Shown here one piece after another: positions 1 through 7,426 of a DNA stretch of 64,000 nucleotides. Numbering within the stretch: position 1 is the first letter of the stretch; each line of letters starts with the position of its first letter. The stretch is from Clostridia bacterium (lineage in GTDB: Bacteria > Bacillota > Clostridia > Christensenellales > Borkfalkiaceae): the NCBI GenBank assembly GCA_017445995.1, contig JAFSRT010000007.1, positions 25,166-89,165 of the forward strand. The letters run 5' to 3'. The notes under the pieces were generated by a model that saw nothing but the letters and a program-made list of their open reading frames with translations, ran no database searches and had not been told where the DNA came from. Made by a program: the position numbers and the translations under genes.

Positions 1-1206
1 CGTATACCCCGTTGAAAAGGCAATCTGTAAATTAAAACCGCCCGTAAAAGCGTCCACGTCCAAAACTTCGCCCGCAAAGAATAATCCGGAAATTATTTTA
101 CTTTCCATTGTTTTCGGGTTAATTTCCTTAACCGAAACCCCGCCGGACGTAATAACCGCTTCGTCGATAGGTCGTAAATTTTTAACTTTCATCGTAAAAT
201 TTTTAAGGTTTTTAATAAGTTTGTCCCTTTTTTCAACCGTGATAGCGTTGCAAACGGTATCCTTTTTGATTTCCGAGCGTTTTAATACTTCGTCAATGAG
301 ATTTTTAGGAAGTAAACTTCTCATAACGTTTTTAATTTCTTTTGTTGAGTTAAAAGAAAACTCTTTTATAATGCGTTTTTCTAACGTTTCGTAAGAAAGC
401 GCGGGCTTAAAATCGATACTTAATAAAAGGGATTTTAGGTCTAACCTGTTAATTAAAGCGGAAAGAGTTAAAATAAGCGGACCGGATACCCCGAAATGAG
501 TAAAAAGCATTTCGCCTTGTTCGGAAAAGATTTTTTTATCGTTATTAAAAGCCGAAAGCCTAACGTTTTTAAGAGAAATACCCTGAAAATCTTTATAATA
601 ATCCCCGATTAGTTCAATGCCGACTAACGACGGTTTTGTATCGATTACAGTATGTCCGACGCTTTTTGCGAACATATATCCGTCCCCCGTGCTACCCGTT
701 AAGGGATAAGAAAGTCCGCCCGTACATACGACAACCGAATCGCACTTAATTTTTTTTCCGCCCTTTATTAAAACGCCGATAACAGCGTTATTTTCCGTCA
801 AAATCTTTTCCACTTCGGTGTTAAACAAAAACTTCACTCCGAATTTTTGACAGATTTTTTCTAACGTTTTCGTAACGTCGCTTGCCTTATCGCTTTCGGG
901 GAAAACCCTGTTTCCGCGTTCGGTTTTAAGTTTTAAGCCGTTGTTTTCAAAAAACGATATAGTATCGCTTGGCGAAAAATTATTTATCGCGCCGTATAAA
1001 AACTTATGATTATTGACGACGTTTTCTAAAAAAGTATTGCTATCGGTATTGTTCGATAGATTACACCTGCCTTTTCCCGTGATGTAAATCTTTTTACCGC
1101 ACTTTTCGTTTTTTTCAAGTACCAGAACTTCGTTTCCTTTTTCACTTGCTTTAATCGCCGTAAAAAGTCCGCTTGCTCCTGCCCCTATTACTATAGTTTT
1201 TTTCAT
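1..1206 (-). CDS. HI0933-family NAD(P)/FAD-dependent oxidoreductase, partial at its C-terminus
   Basis: Reading leftward from the ATG at 1206, the protein opens with a Rossmann FAD-binding motif (VIGAGASGL), followed by GKGRCNLSN and TGGLSYPLTGSTGDGY, the hallmarks of the HI0933/YhiN flavoprotein family. Family members are about 400-420 residues and about 402 are visible. The last visible residues (GGFNLQIAFSTGYT) are near the usual C-terminus, so only a few residues are lost at the window edge. The physiological substrate of this family is not settled; some relatives reduce bile acids or act as aminoacetone oxidases. No Shine-Dalgarno sequence precedes the ATG, and an inverted repeat lies just upstream. 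It probably follows the VTT-domain gene in one transcript. Family assignment is firm; function is not. Confidence 0.85.
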   Translation of the reverse strand, partial: MKKTIVIGAGASGLFTAIKASEKGNEVLVLEKNEKCGKKIYITGKGRCNLSNNTDSNTFLENVVNNHKFLYGAINNFSPSDTISFFENNGLKLKTERGNRVFPESDKASDVTKTLEKICQKFGVKFLFNTEVEKILTENNAVIGVLIKGGKKIKCDSVVVCTGGLSYPLTGSTGDGYMFAKSVGHTVIDTKPSLVGIELIGDYYKDFQGISLKNVRLSAFNNDKKIFSEQGEMLFTHFGVSGPLILTLSALINRLDLKSLLLSIDFKPALSYETLEKRIIKEFSFNSTKEIKNVMRSLLPKNLIDEVLKRSEIKKDTVCNAITVEKRDKLIKNLKNFTMKVKNLRPIDEAVITSGGVSVKEINPKTMESKIISGLFFAGEVLDVDAFTGGFNLQIAFSTGYT

Positions 1207-1218
1207 TATGTCTATCAT

Positions 1219-1255
1219 AAAGATAAGTATTTTCGCCTTTATTTTACTTATCTTT
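1219..1255. repeat. 11-bp inverted repeat between two minus-strand genes
   Basis: Arms at 1219-1229 and 1245-1255 (AAAGATAAGTA and its complement) flank a 15-base loop. The repeat spans the stop codon of the upstream membrane-protein gene and ends 12 bases before the flavoprotein ATG. On the minus strand it is not followed by a U-run, so it is not a normal intrinsic terminator. It could modulate translation or mRNA stability of the SD-less downstream gene; that is inference. Confidence 0.45.
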
Positions 1256-2141
1256 TCCTTTTCTTAAATATTTTAATTTCGTCGCTGTGTTTCGATATAT
1301 AAATTGACGCCGTAACAAGAAGAAAAATAATTATACACCATATAATTATTCCCCACCAAGTATTATAAGGAATCAGACTGTTGTTTATCGAATAACAAGC
1401 GACGAATACGCCCGTTATTCTCGTTAAAAATATCATTACGATATAAAAAGAAAAACTAATAGTCGTAAGTCCCGCGACAAAACATAAAACGTCGTCGGGG
1501 AAAAACGGCAATAAAAACATAAAAGTTAATATAACCTTATCTTTTCCCTTTATTGATTTCAGCCACTTATCGAGCGGTTTTTTTCCGACTATCCACGTCG
1601 CGACTTTATACCCGAATATTCTGCCGACGATAAATGCGACGATTGAACCCGATATAATGCCGATACAGGAATAAACAGCCGACTTAAAAGCGCCGAATAA
1701 AATTACTCCGGCACCTATCGTTATAAACGACGGTATGGGCAGTAATACTACCTGTAAAAATTGTATCAGAATAAAAATGATTGCAGAAACGCCGTTAAAC
1801 GACGATATATAAGACCTTAAATCTTCAATCGAATCGATTTTATCAAAAAGTCCCGTTATTTTAAATAAAAACAACAGAAAAATAACGAATAATACGCTTA
1901 TCGATACTATAAAGAAAAGTTTATATAAAACTTCTTTATCAAGAAACAAAAGTAAAACCGATAAAATAGTTATCGCGGTAATAACGCTTACCGTTATTGA
2001 TGAAATAAGGGTTTTATTGTTAAATAAAAATCCGCTATCGTACTTTTCCAAAAACAAAAGAAATAAGACGATACTTAAAATGCCGAATATAATATTTAAT
2101 ACGGTAAAACAAACGGTTTTCAGGTTGTTTTTATACTGCAT
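1248..2141 (-). CDS. TVP38/TMEM64-like (VTT domain) membrane protein
   Basis: About 297 residues with at least six hydrophobic segments. The central region (VLLPIPSFITIGAGVILFG, then GSIVAFIVGRIFGYKVA and LPFFPDDVLCFVAGLTTISF) matches the VTT/SNARE-associated (DedA-like) fold, with the re-entrant proline-rich PIPS loop and the FPDD motif typical of bacterial TVP38 proteins. Relatives act in the cytoplasmic membrane and some are linked to phospholipid scrambling or transport; the substrate here is unknown. I prefer the ATG at 2141. A TTG six codons upstream (2159) is in frame, but neither has a Shine-Dalgarno sequence. It follows rnhA by about 36 bases and is probably co-transcribed with rnhA and proC. 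Confidence 0.8.
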   Translation of the reverse strand: MQYKNNLKTVCFTVLNIIFGILSIVLFLLFLEKYDSGFLFNNKTLISSITVSVITAITILSVLLLFLDKEVLYKLFFIVSISVLFVIFLLFLFKITGLFDKIDSIEDLRSYISSFNGVSAIIFILIQFLQVVLLPIPSFITIGAGVILFGAFKSAVYSCIGIISGSIVAFIVGRIFGYKVATWIVGKKPLDKWLKSIKGKDKVILTFMFLLPFFPDDVLCFVAGLTTISFSFYIVMIFLTRITGVFVACYSINNSLIPYNTWWGIIIWCIIIFLLVTASIYISKHSDEIKIFKKRKR

Positions 2142-2177
2142 ATAAATATTATATTTCAAAAGAATTAAAATAATCTA

Positions 2178-2615
2178 TTAAACGAGTTTTTTATATTCAT
2201 TTACGGCAATTTTATCGCAACGGTTATTGTATTCGTTATCAGCATGCCCCTTAACTTTAATAAACTCAACGAGATGCGTTTCTAATAATCCGTATAACGT
2301 TTGCCATAAGTCGACGTTTTTAACTTCTTTTTTGGATGCTGTTTTCCAACCGTTTTTAATCCAGTCGGTTATCCAGCCTTGCCTGAACGCTTCCACGACG
2401 TAGGCGGAATCGCTGTATAGTTTAACCGAACAAGGCACTTTTAAGGCTTGTAGCCCCTTTATTACGGCGAGAAGTTCCATACGGTTGTTCGTTGTGTCTT
2501 TTTCCGAACCTGAAACAACTTTTTCCTTTTTACCGTATATTAAAATCGCACAGTATCCGCCGTTTCCGGGATTTCCAGAACAGGCACCGTCGGTGTAAAT
2601 AATTACTTCTTTCAT
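2178..2615 (-). CDS. rnhA: Ribonuclease HI
   Basis: Cleaves the RNA strand of RNA-DNA hybrids, removing primers and R-loops in the cytoplasm. The 145 residues match the usual length of about 150. The four catalytic acidic residues are recognisable: Asp in [11 protein letters not shown] near residue 9, Glu in NNRMELLA near 47, Asp in LYSDSAYVV near 69 and Asp in RCDKIA near 134. A W-rich stretch ([13 protein letters not shown]) corresponds to the basic handle region. The start codon overlaps the proC stop by one base (TAATG arrangement), which implies translational coupling. There is no hybrid-binding N-terminal domain, so this is the simple type HI enzyme. Confidence 0.95.
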   Translation of the reverse strand: MKEVIIYTDGACSGNPGNGGYCAILIYGKKEKVVSGSEKDTTNNRMELLAVIKGLQALKVPCSVKLYSDSAYVVEAFRQGWITDWIKNGWKTASKKEVKNVDLWQTLYGLLETHLVEFIKVKGHADNEYNNRCDKIAVNEYKKLV

Positions 2616-3421
2616 TATAAACTTTCTAATTCCTTTGATCTTTTTATACAGGACTCTACGGCTTTTTCCGTAATCTTTAAAAGATTATCGTTTTCAAACG
2701 AATTCATTGCTTCAATAGTCGTTCCGCCTTTACTGCAAACCGCGTTTATTAATTCTTCTATCGATTTATCTTTATTATTGAAAATCATTTCCGCACTACC
2801 TTTCATTGTCGATACGACAAGATTTTTTGCCGTTTCAAAGGAAAGTCCGTTTTTAACGCCCGCGTCAATTATTCCTTTGACGAAAAGATAGAAATAAGCA
2901 GGCGAACTGCCGGATATTCCCGTTACCGCGTTTAATAATTCTTCATCAACTTCTTCAACCTTTGCAAAAGACGTAAATATACTTTTTATAAAGGCTTTTT
3001 CGCTATCTAACGTATAATCTTTTAAATCGATTGCAACCGCCCCGCAACCTATCGAACAAGGAGTGTTCGGCATACATCTTGCAATCTTTGCACCTTTAAT
3101 AACCGCACTGATTTTACCTTTTTTAACGCCCGCCATAATTGAAATAAAGTTGTTGCACGACGTATCTTTTATTTCTTCTAAAACGGCGTTAAGATTTTGC
3201 GGTTTTATTGCGAATAAAACGTATTCTGAATTGTCGCATAAAAACTTGTTGTCTTGTGTGGTATTTACCCCTGTCTGCTTAATTTTATTTAAGGCGTCAA
3301 GAGAAATATCGCTTACAATCACGTTTTTATTTTTGATGATTTTAGATTTAATTATACCCTTTATAATCGACGAAGACATAAATCCTGCCCCGATTATACC
3401 TATTTTATATTTCTTTTTCAT
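2615..3421 (-). CDS. proC: Pyrroline-5-carboxylate reductase
   Basis: NAD(P)H-dependent reduction of pyrroline-5-carboxylate to proline, the last step of proline synthesis. The 268-residue protein begins with a Rossmann motif ([14 protein letters not shown]), has [15 protein letters not shown] for substrate and cofactor contacts, and carries the family signature [22 protein letters not shown] followed by [11 protein letters not shown] near the C-terminus. A clear Shine-Dalgarno sequence (GAGGT) lies before the ATG. It is first of a minus-strand set with rnhA. Its promoter region is back-to-back with that of tRNA-Trp. No proA or proB is nearby, so glutamate-derived precursor enzymes must lie elsewhere, or the substrate comes from ornithine. 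Confidence 0.95.
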   Translation of the reverse strand: MKKKYKIGIIGAGFMSSSIIKGIIKSKIIKNKNVIVSDISLDALNKIKQTGVNTTQDNKFLCDNSEYVLFAIKPQNLNAVLEEIKDTSCNNFISIMAGVKKGKISAVIKGAKIARCMPNTPCSIGCGAVAIDLKDYTLDSEKAFIKSIFTSFAKVEEVDEELLNAVTGISGSSPAYFYLFVKGIIDAGVKNGLSFETAKNLVVSTMKGSAEMIFNNKDKSIEELINAVCSKGGTTIEAMNSFENDNLLKITEKAVESCIKRSKELESL

Positions 3422-3440
3422 ATTTTAACCTCAAAAATAA

Positions 3441-3469
3441 TTGACAATACCTGACTTTTATAATATAAT
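3441..3469 (+). promoter_or_regulatory. Promoter of tRNA-Trp
   Basis: TTGACA at 3441-3446, a 17-base spacer and TATAAT at 3464-3469 form a consensus vegetative promoter. The predicted start is about 5-7 bases before the mature tRNA 5' end. Confidence 0.85.
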
Positions 3470-3481
3470 CTTATTGTTTTT

Positions 3482-3556
3482 AGGGGAGTGGCTCAACGGT
3501 AGAGTAGTGGTCTCCAAAACCATAGGTTGCGTGTTCGAATCGCGTCTCCCCTGCCA
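3482..3556 (+). tRNA. trnW: tRNA-Trp (anticodon CCA)
   Basis: A full cloverleaf can be folded: acceptor AGGGGAG pairs with CTCCCCT, the anticodon stem is GTGGT/ACCAT around loop CTCCAAA, giving anticodon CCA, and the T arm is GCGTG-TTCGAAT-CGCGT. The discriminator base is G (3553) and the CCA end is encoded (3554-3556). A consensus promoter sits directly upstream and a strong terminator directly downstream, so this is a single-tRNA transcription unit. Confidence 0.95.
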
Positions 3557-3558
3557 GT

Positions 3559-3593
3559 TGCAATCGCATTCTAATATGCGGTTGCATTTTTTT
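3559..3593 (+). terminator. Intrinsic terminator of tRNA-Trp
   Basis: An 11-bp stem (3559-3569 with 3576-3586, one G-U pair) with a six-base loop is followed by seven T residues, immediately after the tRNA CCA end. Confidence 0.9.
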
Positions 3594-3601
3594 ATACACA
3601 T

Positions 3602-3695
3602 GCAACCTATTCCATAGGTTGCTGACTGCTCCGTAAAACTACGCAGGACTTGTCCGTTGTGAAAGCCTATAAAAGCCGTCTGAATCGCGTATCCC
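3602..3695. repeat. Partial, interrupted copy of tRNA-Trp 3' half
   Basis: An 11-base match to the tRNA anticodon-arm/variable region (3612-3622 against 3520-3530) and a 9-base match to its T-arm (3682-3690 against 3537-3545, continuing imperfectly to 3695) occur in the same order, but about 60 bases apart instead of 6. The first match also forms a hairpin with GCAACCTAT at 3602-3610. This looks like a decayed or interrupted tRNA fragment, possibly an old integration footprint. No ORF or strong promoter was seen in it. Confidence 0.4.
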
Positions 3696-3744
3696 TTTCA
3701 TCAATAAATTTGGTTATTTATTTTATTATTATATCAAAAAAAAT

Positions 3745-3772
3745 AAAAGGTGGCAATATTTTACCATCTTTT
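3745..3772. terminator. Imperfect hairpin terminator after the DUF2156-like gene
   Basis: An imperfect 12-bp stem (3745-3756 with 3761-3772) lies between A-rich and T-rich flanks. On the minus strand it follows the DUF2156-like gene and precedes a run of T residues. Stability is modest. Confidence 0.55.
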
Positions 3773-3780
3773 ATTTTATA

Positions 3781-4653
3781 TTATTTTTTGATAGTAATCG
3801 TATATTTTTCAAGTAATTTAATCGGGTGATATGAAAGTTTTGATTTTTGTAATCCTAAATCGTTCATATCTTCTTCCCTATTTATATATAAGGCGTTATC
3901 TGAATATTTTTTCGCAAAATTATAAACAAGCGTTTGATACGCGCCTTTTATATCTTTTCGCGCCTTTTCAATATGAATATATATAGTGTCGTTTATTTTT
4001 TCCGCAAGAGAAAAACCGAAAATTATATTATTACAAGTTAAATACGAACCAAAAAAGTTATAAGTTTCAAAATTATTTAAAACTTCCAAAACCTTTTTTT
4101 CTTCTTCGATTTCATATGCCGAAGCGTTGTAATCAACTTTATAATCGTTTTTTAAGAATTCTGCTAATAACGGCACGTTTTCGCCCGTTATACCGATAAA
4201 CTTATAATCGGGATATGCCCTATTAAACTGGTGAATCAGATTTCTTTGCGGTGAATATTTTTTACCCGAAAACAAGGCTAAATCTTCCGCTTTATATAAA
4301 TAATCGAAAAATCCCCGTTCTTCCTTTACGGTATATTTAAGATGGTTTTCTTCTAACAAGAAAAAATAGTCCGACGGGTAAACGCAAAAATTAATTTCAT
4401 TATCGGAAAGCGAGTTTATTAAATATTTAAAATCCGACTTAACGTCTTTTGAAAGCGGAAGAAAATAATAACAATCACCGTTAAAATACTGCCTTAAATA
4501 CAGACACTCGCCATTTATCGCGAACTCAGTATTAAAATAATCTTTCCACATAAATAAACCGCCGACGGTAAAATCGCATATTCTACTATCATTGTAATTA
4601 AAAAACGGTTTAATAATATTTAAGTCTTTTATTGTAATTTTTTGAAAATTCAT
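3781..4653 (-). CDS. DUF2156-like (phosphatidylglycerol lysyltransferase C-terminal/GNAT-like) protein
   Basis: A 290-residue soluble protein without membrane segments. Its pattern resembles the GNAT-type DUF2156 fold of the catalytic C-terminal part of MprF: a hydrophobic, tryptophan-containing N-terminus (FTVGGLFMWKDYF), a central KKYSPQRNLIHQFNRAYPDYKF segment, and a late EKARKDIKGAYQTLVYNFAKKY stretch resembling an acyl- or aminoacyl-acceptor site. Stand-alone DUF2156 proteins are common in Clostridia and largely uncharacterised. No MprF flippase domain is attached, so lysinylation of lipid should not be assumed. A Shine-Dalgarno sequence (AAAGG) precedes the ATG. A tiny ORF upstream ends in an ATGA overlap with this start. 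Confidence 0.7.
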   Translation of the reverse strand: MNFQKITIKDLNIIKPFFNYNDSRICDFTVGGLFMWKDYFNTEFAINGECLYLRQYFNGDCYYFLPLSKDVKSDFKYLINSLSDNEINFCVYPSDYFFLLEENHLKYTVKEERGFFDYLYKAEDLALFSGKKYSPQRNLIHQFNRAYPDYKFIGITGENVPLLAEFLKNDYKVDYNASAYEIEEEKKVLEVLNNFETYNFFGSYLTCNNIIFGFSLAEKINDTIYIHIEKARKDIKGAYQTLVYNFAKKYSDNALYINREEDMNDLGLQKSKLSYHPIKLLEKYTITIKK

Positions 4654-4709
4654 TTAGTGCCTTTAACCGAAAACGTAATTTCACGGTTTTTATCTTTTAT
4701 GTCTGACAT
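4650..4709 (-). CDS. Possible 19-codon leader ORF coupled to the DUF2156-like gene
   Basis: An ATG at 4709 opens 19 codons (MSDIKDKNREITFSVKGTK) ending in a TGA that overlaps the ATG of the next gene (ATGA). The codons show the same CG-at-boundary habit as the genome, which hints at real coding. However, no Shine-Dalgarno sequence precedes it and such short ORFs arise by chance. It may be a leader peptide or a remnant of an upstream gene. Confidence 0.25.
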   Translation of the reverse strand: MSDIKDKNREITFSVKGTK

Positions 4710-4911
4710 AATAAATCGTATTTTTATTAGAAAATATATAATAATTCATTAAATAAAATTAAAAACGTTTGATTTATTTTATCTTTTTAATTATTATATC
4801 ATTTTTTATCTAAAAAGTAAAATAAATCGATTAGTCGAATAATATTTCGTCCCTTTTTTTACTTTTTGTGAGAAAAATAAAGACGAAAATTAAAATTGAT
4901 ATTTATATTAT

Positions 4912-4940
4912 TTGACTATATTATATAATTATACTATAAT
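4912..4940 (+). promoter_or_regulatory. Promoter of leuS
   Basis: TTGACT at 4912-4917, a 17-base spacer and TATAAT at 4935-4940 precede leuS. The leader is only about 30 bases, too short for a T-box. Confidence 0.8.
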
Positions 4941-4978
4941 AATCTTGATATTTTTTGAAGAAATCGGAGGCTTCTTTA

Positions 4979-7414
4979 ATGGACATTAAGAAAATCGAAA
5001 AGAAATGGCAAGCAATTTGGGAAAAAGAAAAGTTAAACACTTTTAATCCAAAAAACGTTGATAAAAAATATTACTGTTTAGAAATGTTTTCCTATCCGTC
5101 TGCCGCTAAACTTCATTTAGGGCATTGGTACAACTACGGCCCTACCGACAGTTTTGTAAGATATAAAAAAATGAAGGGCTATGAAGTTTTTCAACCGATG
5201 GGATTTGACGCGTTTGGTCTTCCTGCTGAAAATTACGCGATAAAAACGGGTATTCACCCGAAAGATTCCACAGAAAAAAATATTGCGAATATGGAACAGA
5301 CTCTTCGCGAAATGGGTGCAATGTTCGACTGGAACGCCGAAATTAAAACCTGTAACGAAGATTATTATAAATGGACGCAATGGCTCTTTTTAAAACTCTA
5401 TGAAAAGGGTTTGGCATACAGAAAAGAAGCGCCTGTAAACTGGTGTCCGTCATGTAAAACCGTTCTTGCTAACGAACAGGTTGTAAACGGCGTCTGCGAA
5501 AGATGCGGTTCACAAGTTGTAAAAAAAGATTTAACTCAATGGTTTTTTAAGATTACCGAGTATGCGGAAGAACTTTTGCAAGACCTTGATAAACTCGACT
5601 GGCCTGAAAAAACGAAACTTATGCAGAAAAACTGGATAGGAAAATCAACGGGCGGAGAAATCGAGTTTTCCACCGAAAGCGGTGATAGTTTCAAGGTGTT
5701 TACGACAAGGGCGGATACTCTATTCGGCGTTTCTTACGTCGTTTTAGCGCCTGAACACCCACTCGTTAAAAAACTTACTACGAAAGCGCAATTAAAAGCC
5801 GTTGAAAACTATATCGAAGAAACGTCAAAAACTAACGAAATAGACAGACTTTCCACTTCGCGTGAAAAGACGGGCGTGTTTATCGGTGCTTATGCAATTA
5901 ACCCGATTAACAATAAAAAAGTCCCTATTTACGCTGCCGATTACGTTCTCTATTCTTACGGAACGGGCGCGGTTATGGGCGTGCCTGCGCACGACGAAAG
6001 AGACTATGCTTTCGCTATTAAATATAATCTTCCTATCACTCGCACGATTAAAGGCGTAAACTGCAACGACGAACTGCCCTTCTGTGATGACGGAATAGTT
6101 ATAAACAGCGTCGGTTTTGACGGGCTTACGAGTGAAGAAGCGAGAAAATCTATTATAAATACCCTTGTAAAAGTCGGTAAAGGCGCGCATAAAACTAATT
6201 ACAGATTACGCGACTGGCTTATTTCCCGTCAGCGTTATTGGGGCGCACCTATCCCTGTTATTCATTGCGATAAATGTGGCGCTGTTCCCGTGCCTTATAA
6301 GGATTTACCTGTTAAACTACCTTACGACGTTGAGTTTAAGCCGGACGGTGAATCTCCGCTTAAAAAACACGAAGGGTTTATGAACGTTAAATGCCCTGTC
6401 TGCGGTGGTCCTGCGCACAGAGACCCCGACACTTTGGACACTTTCGTTTGTTCGAGTTGGTATTATTTAAGATACCCTGATTCTAAAAACGCCGAAATGC
6501 CTTTCGACCCTGAAATAATTAACAAAATGCTTCCTGTAGATAAATACGTCGGCGGTGCGGAACACGCTTGTATGCACCTTCTTTACGCAAGATTTATTAC
6601 GAAAGCGTTGAGAGATATGGGCTACTTGAAGTTTGACGAACCTTTTACTTCTCTCGTTCATCAGGGCGTTATTTTAGGTCCTGACGGGCTTCGTATGAGT
6701 AAGTCGAAAGGAAATATTATTGCGCCTGACCCGTACGTTCAGAAATACGGTGCGGACGTGTTAAGGCTTTACCTTATGTTCGGGTTTTCTTATACCGAAG
6801 GCGGTCCGTGGAGTGAAGACGGTATTAAGGCGATAGTAAAGTTCCTTGACAGGATTGAAAGATTAGTCGTTAAGTATAAAGATATAAAATCGAAAGAAAC
6901 TATAATAGGCAAGGACGAAAAAGAACTGTTATACGCGACGAACTACGCTATAAAGAACGTCGATAAAGATATGGAAGCCTTTTCTTTCAATACCGCCGTT
7001 GCAAGACTTATGGAATTATTAAACGCGCTTTATAAATACGACGGACTTGAAAAACAAAACGTTACTTTATTTAAAGAGTGCTTAACGAAGTTCTTGTTGC
7101 TTCTTGCACCTTGCGCACCTCATTTTACCGAAGAATTATGGGAAATATCTGGCAATAAAAAATCCGTTTTCTATTCCGAATACCCTATTTGCGACGAAAA
7201 ATGCCTTGTGTTAGACGAAGTTGAAATTGCGGTTCAGATAAACAGCAAAATCAAAACGAAAATTATGATTCCGTCTTCAGCAACTAACGAAGAAATCGAA
7301 AAAATCGTTTTATCGGACGACAAAGTCAGCGCGGAAGTAAACGGTAAAGAAATTAAAAAAGTTATTATAATTCCGAAGAGATTAGTAAATATTTTAGTAA
7401 ATATTATTGTATAA
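4979..7414 (+). CDS. leuS: Leucyl-tRNA synthetase
   Basis: Class I synthetase charging tRNA-Leu. The 811 residues match the bacterial LeuRS length. Visible landmarks are the HIGH-type motif ([16 protein letters not shown]), a zinc-finger pair CPSCKT/CERCGS, the editing domain with [21 protein letters not shown] and [15 protein letters not shown], a second CDKC/CPVCGG pair, and the KMSKS motif ([10 protein letters not shown]). The start is placed at the ATG at 4979 because GGAGG at 4966-4970 lies at ideal spacing; an in-frame TTG at 4955 lies upstream of that site. No T-box leader is present, unlike many Firmicutes leuS genes. The P-type ATPase gene follows after 12 bases and is likely co-transcribed. 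Confidence 0.95.
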   Translation: MDIKKIEKKWQAIWEKEKLNTFNPKNVDKKYYCLEMFSYPSAAKLHLGHWYNYGPTDSFVRYKKMKGYEVFQPMGFDAFGLPAENYAIKTGIHPKDSTEKNIANMEQTLREMGAMFDWNAEIKTCNEDYYKWTQWLFLKLYEKGLAYRKEAPVNWCPSCKTVLANEQVVNGVCERCGSQVVKKDLTQWFFKITEYAEELLQDLDKLDWPEKTKLMQKNWIGKSTGGEIEFSTESGDSFKVFTTRADTLFGVSYVVLAPEHPLVKKLTTKAQLKAVENYIEETSKTNEIDRLSTSREKTGVFIGAYAINPINNKKVPIYAADYVLYSYGTGAVMGVPAHDERDYAFAIKYNLPITRTIKGVNCNDELPFCDDGIVINSVGFDGLTSEEARKSIINTLVKVGKGAHKTNYRLRDWLISRQRYWGAPIPVIHCDKCGAVPVPYKDLPVKLPYDVEFKPDGESPLKKHEGFMNVKCPVCGGPAHRDPDTLDTFVCSSWYYLRYPDSKNAEMPFDPEIINKMLPVDKYVGGAEHACMHLLYARFITKALRDMGYLKFDEPFTSLVHQGVILGPDGLRMSKSKGNIIAPDPYVQKYGADVLRLYLMFGFSYTEGGPWSEDGIKAIVKFLDRIERLVVKYKDIKSKETIIGKDEKELLYATNYAIKNVDKDMEAFSFNTAVARLMELLNALYKYDGLEKQNVTLFKECLTKFLLLLAPCAPHFTEELWEISGNKKSVFYSEYPICDEKCLVLDEVEIAVQINSKIKTKIMIPSSATNEEIEKIVLSDDKVSAEVNGKEIKKVIIIPKRLVNILVNIIV

Positions 7415-7426
7415 GGTAACGCCTTT

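Noticed and set aside
1219..1255. Inverted repeat as a terminator
   Set aside because: No U-run follows the stem on either strand in the expected position; listed as a repeat only.
2142..2176. Leaderless promoter for the VTT-domain gene
   Set aside because: TATAAT lies six bases before the ATG, but no -35 box is found and the region is too AT-rich to trust.
4955..4978. TTG at 4955 as leuS start
   Set aside because: It lies upstream of the GGAGG that serves the ATG at 4979, so the Shine-Dalgarno would be inside the gene.
4710..4978. T-box leader for leuS
   Set aside because: The promoter is only about 40 bases from the start and no specifier or antiterminator structure fits.
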